The position numbers were made by a program, and so were the translations under genes. A stretch of DNA of 11,296 nucleotides from the NCBI GenBank assembly GCA_035759585.1, contig DASTUP010000128.1, positions 1 through 11,296 on the forward strand, written 5' to 3'. This DNA is from CAMLLJ01 sp035759585 (GTDB lineage Bacteria > Gemmatimonadota > Gemmatimonadetes > Gemmatimonadales > GWC2-71-9). This document shows positions 7,025-11,296 of this stretch, in pieces. Position 1 is the first letter of the stretch. Each line of letters opens with the position of its first letter. The notes under the pieces were generated by a model, which saw only the letters and a list, made by a program, of their open reading frames with translations, was not told where the DNA came from and made no database searches.

Positions 7025-7030
7025 ATGTAA
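7025..7030 (-). promoter_or_regulatory. Candidate -10 element (TTACAT) of the PotD-like gene
   Basis: TTACAT on the minus strand lies 9 nt before the ATG at 7013-7015. No ribosome-binding site is visible between them, so transcription would start close to the ATG and give a leaderless or nearly leaderless mRNA. There is no clear -35. Confidence 0.3.
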
Positions 7031-7038
7031 GGCGGGGA

Positions 7039-7044
7039 TTAGCT
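7039..7044 (+). promoter_or_regulatory. Candidate -10 element (TTAGCT) of the sensor kinase gene, leaderless type
   Basis: TTAGCT lies 7 nt before the ATG at 7052, with no purine-rich ribosome-binding site between them. The context GATTAGCTTTCCCGCATG closely resembles GGTTAGATTTCGCCATG at the 3307 gene, which supports a shared promoter type. Confidence 0.42.
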
Positions 7045-7051
7045 TTCCCGC

Positions 7052-8827
7052 ATGCAGGTCTCCATTCCCGGGCCGGTCGCGAACCCGCTGGAGCTCGACG
7101 CGGCGCTGCTCCAGGCGGTGATCACCGCCGGGCTCGCCGGTGTGTCGGTATTCCTCTACAGGCGCTACCGGAAGGCGTATTTCGGATGGTGGGCGGCGGC
7201 GTGGGCACTGTACGTCGTCCGGGTCGTGGCGATCATCGCCTTCCTGCTCACGGCGGAGCGATCGCTCCTCTTCGCGCACCAGGTCATCACCGGGTGGACC
7301 GCGCTCGCGCTCCTCTGGGCGGCCATCGTCTTCTCGAGCGGCGCGCGGCTCCGGCTGCCGTATCTCGCCGTCGTGGTCTTTCCCCCGCTCTGGGCCGCGA
7401 TCGCCGTCTACCAGCTCCAGAGCTTCATGCTCGCGGCGCTTCCGATGGTGCTCTTCCTGAGCTTCGCCACGCTCTGGAGCGCGTTCGTCTTCTTCGATTA
7501 TCAGCGCCGCGTGCGCTCATCGGGCGCGCTGCTCCTCGCCATGGCCTTCCTCCTCTGGGGCATCCATCACCTCGACTATCCCTTCCTCCGCGCGCAGGGC
7601 GCGTGGGCGCCGTGGGGATACTACCTCGATATCGTCTTCGAGCTCGCGGTGGGCGCGGGGCTCCTCCTGCTGGTGCTCGACGATGTCGGCCGCGGCGTGC
7701 ACGCGCTGAGCGCGCTCTCGGGAGACCTGCAGCGGAGCGGGTCGGGGAGCGACGTGCTCGACGCGCTGCTGCATCGGCCGCTCACCCTCGGCACCGTTCG
7801 CGGGACGGCGCTCTATCTCCGATCGGGCGACGGCTACCGCTTTGCCGGCGGCGCCGGCTCGTTCTTCGACTGGCTCGGCGACGCACTCACGCCCGAGGCG
7901 GCGGCGACCGTCGATGCCGCGATGACCGAGGGCCGCCCGCAGGAAGTCGCCGTCGAGGGGGGAAGCTACATCGCAGTCCTTCCGATCCTGGGCGGCACGG
8001 GGCCCAGCGGCGCGCTCCTCCTTGCAGGGAAGGGCCGCGATCCGTTCGCGGCGCTCGACGACGGCTTTCTCCTCGCGCTCGGCCAGCAGGTCGGGGCGGC
8101 GCTCGAGAACGCGGATCTCTCGAAGCGGCTCGAGGCGCGGCGGCTCGATCTCGAGCGGCTCTCCGCCCGCGTGGTGGAGCAGCACGAGGAGGAGCGGCGG
8201 CGCATCTCGCGCGAGCTGCACGACGAATCGGCCCAGGTGTTCAGCGCGGTGAAGATGGAGCTCGCCATGCTGCGCGACGCGACGACCCCGGACGCAGCGG
8301 CCCGGCTCGATCGCGTCATCACGCTGGTGGATACGGGCATCGCGGGAATCCGCAGCGTCGTCAACGATCTGCGACCGTCGCTCCTCGACGATCTCGGCCT
8401 CCTCCCGGCGCTGCGCTCGCTCGCGGAGCGGATCGAGGCGAGGAGCGGGATCGAGATCTCGCTCGATGCGCCGGAGGCGCTGCCGCCGCTCTCGAAGGAG
8501 ACCGAGCTCGTGCTCTACCGCGCGATGCAGGAAGCGCTCACCAACGTCGTGCGGCACGCCGAGGCGACGGCGGTCGAAGTCGGGCTGCGTGTCGTGGGTG
8601 CGGAGATCGTGCTGACGGTGTGGGATGACGGTCGCGGACTGCCCGAGGGGACCACGGCGGAGCAGTTCCAGCGCGCGGGGCACATGGGGCTGACCGGAAT
8701 GCGCGAGCGCGTGCATGCGCTGGGAGGGCGCATGCACGCGGAGAACATCGTGGGCGGGGGGCTCCGGGTGGAGGTGGTCGTGCCGGTAGGGCGCGGTGAG
8801 GGCATCAGAAACGCATCGGAACCGTGA
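7052..8827 (+). CDS. Membrane sensor histidine kinase, NarL/DegS class (7TM-GAF-HisKA_3-HATPase)
   Basis: This is a 591-aa sensor kinase. Residues about 20-209 hold seven hydrophobic segments with very short loops, so the sensor is embedded in the membrane rather than a large periplasmic domain. Residues about 235-350 look like a GAF-type domain. A charged coiled-coil segment (about 350-380) leads to the HisKA_3 dimerisation motif EERRRISRELHDESAQ, with the phospho-acceptor at H390. The ATPase domain has the N-box EALTNVVRHAEA (N498), the G1 box DDGRG (525-529) and the G2 stretch GLTGMRERV (546-554), all intact, so an active kinase is expected. Family members phosphorylate LuxR/NarL-type response regulators; none lies in the window, making this kinase an orphan here. 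It is divergent from the PotD-like gene across 36 bp, and its last 23 bp overlap the convergent RCC1 gene. The start is fixed by the candidate leaderless promoter and lack of room upstream. Confidence 0.93.
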   Translation: MQVSIPGPVANPLELDAALLQAVITAGLAGVSVFLYRRYRKAYFGWWAAAWALYVVRVVAIIAFLLTAERSLLFAHQVITGWTALALLWAAIVFSSGARLRLPYLAVVVFPPLWAAIAVYQLQSFMLAALPMVLFLSFATLWSAFVFFDYQRRVRSSGALLLAMAFLLWGIHHLDYPFLRAQGAWAPWGYYLDIVFELAVGAGLLLLVLDDVGRGVHALSALSGDLQRSGSGSDVLDALLHRPLTLGTVRGTALYLRSGDGYRFAGGAGSFFDWLGDALTPEAAATVDAAMTEGRPQEVAVEGGSYIAVLPILGGTGPSGALLLAGKGRDPFAALDDGFLLALGQQVGAALENADLSKRLEARRLDLERLSARVVEQHEEERRRISRELHDESAQVFSAVKMELAMLRDATTPDAAARLDRVITLVDTGIAGIRSVVNDLRPSLLDDLGLLPALRSLAERIEARSGIEISLDAPEALPPLSKETELVLYRAMQEALTNVVRHAEATAVEVGLRVVGAEIVLTVWDDGRGLPEGTTAEQFQRAGHMGLTGMRERVHALGGRMHAENIVGGGLRVEVVVPVGRGEGIRNASEP

Positions 8828-11255
8828 TGCCGCGGGAGAAGTCGTACACTGCGGTCCATTCGTCCAGGTCGCCCCAGCAATGGACGCTCCCGGCTGCCGT
8901 GAGCCCGCACGCGCTGAAGCCGACGGCACGAATGGATTCGAACTCCAGGTTCGTCGGGTGCAAGGTTGCCCTCATGAGGTCGCCTTCCGGAGGATAGACT
9001 CCCCGCACGCCCCACGCGTGCGTACCCCAGCACCAGGTCCGACCATCGGTCGAAAGGCCGCACGTACTCCAGCTGCTTCCTGTGAGCGACTGGAAACGGG
9101 CATCGGTCAGGACGCGACCCGGGACGGATGAACAGGTGCCCAGGAACCCGCCGCACACATTGAACCGCTGATCCGGCCGAAAGCCGAGCGAGCCCTCGTT
9201 GCCGGAGCCCCAGCAGTACGCTTCACCGGACGCGGTCAGCGCGCAGGTGCGGCTGTAATCGACTGCGTAGACGGCGGCGAACGTCTGATTGACCGCGATG
9301 GCCGTCGGCATCGCCTTCGATTCGCTGGTTCCGTCGCCGACCGCGCCAAGGCTGTTGCCACCCCAACAGTGGATGGTGCCGCCCGTCGTCAGGGCGCAGG
9401 CATGTCCGGCGCCAACGGCGAGGCTGGTGTACGTAGTGCCGCCGGCGACTTCTCGCGGGCTGCCGCCGCCAGGCTCAGCACTGCCTGCGCCCAGCTGGCC
9501 ACCCGCGTTGCTGCCCCAGCACCACACACGCCCTGTCAACGCCAGCCCACAGGCATGCGCCAGCCCGACACCGATTTCCTCGAAGCGCTGGCCGCCGGTC
9601 ACCGGAACAGGATCCGTCACCGTCCCGCCGACGGATCCATCGCCGAGCTGTCCGTGTTCATTGCTGCCCCAGCATGCGGCGACTCCACCGGGGAGAAGCC
9701 CGCAGGCTGAGGTCGGACCCGATACCACGCGTTCCATGCCAGCGGCCTGTTGCAGAATCTCGAAATACGACGGGTCCCATGGACTGGAGGGGCCGTTCCA
9801 GCAGTACGTCTCCGACCCGGCGCGTCCGCAGTACCTGCCAGGTCCGGTCCAGAGTTCATCGAACGCGTAACCCTCGATCCTGACCGGGTCAAGGAACTGA
9901 AAGGTCGGCACCTGGCCGAGATCGGTCGCGCCCCAGCAGAGCGTTCCGCCGTCGGTCGAAATCCCGCACGTATGCTCCGAGCCGGCCGCGATTTCCGAGA
10001 ACCGCCGCGATCCCGCGACAGCGACCGGCACCGCCGAATCGTCGAACGATCCATTCCCGAGCTGGCCGTGCGCATTCGAGCCCCAGCACCATGCACCGCC
10101 ATCGGCCGCAACGCCGCACGTGTGACGCGCTCCCGCCGCGAGACTCGTGAAGCTCTGCCCGCCCGCGGCCCGCAAGCGTGTGCTGCGATCGGCCAGGGAG
10201 CCGTCGCCGAGCTGACCAGCGTCGTTCCTTCCCCAGCACCACGCTGCACCGTCGTCCGCAAGTCCGCAGGCATGGTACGCGCCCGCGGCCACGTCCACGA
10301 AGGACACGCCTCCTCCTTCCCCGATCGTCGACCCGAGCTGGCCGTAAGTGTCTTCTCCCGCGCACTGGATGCGGCGCTTCGTGGAGACGCCGCAGAGAAA
10401 GCCGGCGCCGGCATCGATCCGGCTCATCCCCGGCCATATCGCAGCGGGATGGCCTGTCGCTATCCCGGGAAACGTCCCGATACCGTCGATAGCCTCCCTG
10501 GTCCAGCACCAGACCGACGCGTCCGCGTCGATTCCGCAGCCGAACGCCCCACCGATCGCCAGCGCGCTGAACTGTAAACCATCCTGAATGAGATGCGGCT
10601 GCTGATACGCGGTGGTCAGACCATCGCCATACTGGCCGAGGCTGTTGTCGCCCCAGCAGTACCGGCCGTGGGGCACAGCGGCGCACATCGTGCCGCCGAA
10701 TCCGTCGACCGTGACCGGCGTCGCGCCGGTATACAACGTGGGCGGGAGGCCATCCTGGAGTGTGCCCCAGCAGTAGATCGGGTTGGTGATCCGGCAGGTG
10801 AAGTTTGCGGCGGCTGCAATGGAGTGCCCGACAGGCGGAGCAGCGAAACTGATTCGGAGAAAAAACGCGATCGGCTCGAGGCCGGAGACTTCCGCGTCGA
10901 CGTCCGCGGAATCGGGAACGATCGGAAGCGTTCCGGGTGTCCAGCGCGCCTCCGCAATTCCTTCGCTCGAAGTCTGCACGGAAAGCGTTCGCGCATCCGT
11001 CCCCGGGATGAGACTGCCACGGCCGGTACGAATGCGAAAGGTGATCTCGACCTCCGGAACAGCTCGTCCAGCCGAATCGACCGCCCGGACTGCCAAGGGC
11101 AGCGCGGTGGTATCTCCGGGGGCTACGATTTGCCCGTCGCCCGAGACCAGCTCGAGCAGCACGGGAGGTCCGGGCAGGTTCGACGGCTCGGTGCCACCGC
11201 TGCAGCCGGTGATCGCAAGTCCGACCAGGCACGTCCAGGCGGGTCGCGCAAACAT
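8805..11255 (-). CDS. Lipoprotein with bacterial Ig-like domain and 14 RCC1-type beta-propeller repeats
   Basis: This is an 816-aa surface or periplasmic lipoprotein. The signal peptide MFARPAWTCLVGLAITGC ends in a good lipobox (ITG then C18), followed by a Ser/Gly/Thr/Pro linker. Residues about 32-135 resemble a Big-1/invasin Ig-like domain (VRAVDSAGRAVPEVEITFRI). From about residue 152 to the end there are 14 repeats of 45-60 residues built on C-G-L-x-x-x-G-x-x-W-C-W-G-x-N-x-x-G-Q-L-G, the RCC1/BLIP-II-type beta-propeller signature. Most blades carry two cysteines about ten residues apart (CGLADDGAAWCWG), unlike cytoplasmic RCC1, which suggests disulfides formed after export. RCC1 propellers have seven blades, so 14 could give two tandem propellers. 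Known bacterial relatives act in protein binding; no enzymatic motif is visible, so its partner is unknown. The gene overlaps the 3' end of the kinase gene by 23 bp. No ribosome-binding site is obvious before the ATG at 11255. Confidence 0.93.
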   Translation of the reverse strand: MFARPAWTCLVGLAITGCSGGTEPSNLPGPPVLLELVSGDGQIVAPGDTTALPLAVRAVDSAGRAVPEVEITFRIRTGRGSLIPGTDARTLSVQTSSEGIAEARWTPGTLPIVPDSADVDAEVSGLEPIAFFLRISFAAPPVGHSIAAAANFTCRITNPIYCWGTLQDGLPPTLYTGATPVTVDGFGGTMCAAVPHGRYCWGDNSLGQYGDGLTTAYQQPHLIQDGLQFSALAIGGAFGCGIDADASVWCWTREAIDGIGTFPGIATGHPAAIWPGMSRIDAGAGFLCGVSTKRRIQCAGEDTYGQLGSTIGEGGGVSFVDVAAGAYHACGLADDGAAWCWGRNDAGQLGDGSLADRSTRLRAAGGQSFTSLAAGARHTCGVAADGGAWCWGSNAHGQLGNGSFDDSAVPVAVAGSRRFSEIAAGSEHTCGISTDGGTLCWGATDLGQVPTFQFLDPVRIEGYAFDELWTGPGRYCGRAGSETYCWNGPSSPWDPSYFEILQQAAGMERVVSGPTSACGLLPGGVAACWGSNEHGQLGDGSVGGTVTDPVPVTGGQRFEEIGVGLAHACGLALTGRVWCWGSNAGGQLGAGSAEPGGGSPREVAGGTTYTSLAVGAGHACALTTGGTIHCWGGNSLGAVGDGTSESKAMPTAIAVNQTFAAVYAVDYSRTCALTASGEAYCWGSGNEGSLGFRPDQRFNVCGGFLGTCSSVPGRVLTDARFQSLTGSSWSTCGLSTDGRTWCWGTHAWGVRGVYPPEGDLMRATLHPTNLEFESIRAVGFSACGLTAAGSVHCWGDLDEWTAVYDFSRGITVPMRF
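8830..10802 (-). repeat. 14 tandem RCC1-coding units (about 135-180 bp each)
   Basis: The codons for CWG recur as TGCTGGGGC on the coding strand, seen on the plus strand as (g)ccccagca, for example near 8873, 9028, 9208, 9512, 9665, 10080, 10231, 10650 and 10765. Unit lengths vary and the DNA between these cores has diverged strongly, so this is an old protein-level repeat, not a recent DNA duplication. Units 3, 4 and 8 have lost the exact CWG motif (CWT, CAG and CWN instead). Confidence 0.85.
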
Positions 11256-11262
11256 GAGGGCG

Positions 11263-11275
11263 CTCGAAGCTCGAG
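11263..11275 (-). other. Short inverted repeat in front of the RCC1 lipoprotein gene
   Basis: CTCGA-AGC-TCGAG can form a 5-bp stem with a 3-nt loop, 8-20 nt before the ATG at 11255. It could be a leader hairpin affecting translation, or chance in GC-rich DNA. No terminator-like T run follows it. Confidence 0.2.
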
Positions 11276-11296
11276 GGGACCTATCGCGGAGACGCG

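Noticed and set aside
7016..7279. Upstream extension of the PotD-like frame to 7279
   Set aside because: The extra 88 residues are charged, precede the twin-arginine signal and are antisense to the kinase membrane domain.
7517..8929. 470-codon minus-strand frame under the kinase gene
   Set aside because: Antisense to conserved kinase motifs; composition is typical of a shadow frame.
8860..10780. Regularly spaced ccccagca cores considered as a CRISPR array or DNA repeat element
   Set aside because: The core encodes the Cys-Trp-Gly of each RCC1 blade, spacing is irregular and intervening sequence is coding.
9889..11232. Second long minus-strand frame (447 codons) within the RCC1 gene
   Set aside because: Arg-rich shadow in another frame; the RCC1 frame has the lipobox and repeats.

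Overview
The window is GC-rich, densely packed bacterial DNA that looks chromosomal and free of mobile elements. Long spurious antisense ORFs, start regions with weak or no Shine-Dalgarno sequence, a lipoprotein pairing a bacterial Ig-like domain with RCC1 repeats, a Tat-type lipoprotein binding protein and a HEAT-repeat protein together suggest a Gemmatimonadota-like lineage. That assignment is an inference; no rRNA or marker gene is present. I see no tRNA, rRNA, CRISPR array, insertion sequence or phage gene.

Layout, left to right. (1) Positions 1-3141, minus strand: a complete RND-type (HAE1) efflux permease, whose stop overlaps the start of another gene that leaves the window. (2) Positions 3307-4642, four genes on alternating strands: a small helical protein resembling an HPt domain without its histidine (+); a 58-aa two-helix membrane protein that had to be translated by hand (-); a secreted protein with a lectin/DUF1080-like look (+); and, convergent with it across one base, the next operon. 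(3) Positions 4644-7015, minus strand: a PotD-like Tat-type lipoprotein and a HEAT-repeat protein joined by a 4-base stop/start overlap. (4) Positions 7052-8827, plus strand: a seven-helix membrane sensor histidine kinase of the NarL/DegS class (GAF-like, HisKA_3, HATPase), divergent from the PotD-like gene across 36 bp. (5) Positions 8805-11255, minus strand: a large lipoprotein with an Ig-like domain and 14 RCC1-type blades, overlapping the end of the kinase gene by 23 bp.

The most interesting hypothesis is that the PotD-like lipoprotein is a ligand-sensing subunit rather than part of a transporter. No permease or ATPase gene lies beside it, several residues of the PotD polyamine pocket appear substituted, it is translationally coupled to a protein-interaction scaffold, and it shares a tiny divergent promoter region with a membrane kinase. 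PotD-like NspS feeding the membrane sensor MbaA in Vibrio is a known precedent for this logic. A second recurring signal is a TTAGMT hexamer 6-7 nt before the ATG of two plus-strand genes and again upstream of a third, which looks like a -10 element driving leaderless mRNAs.
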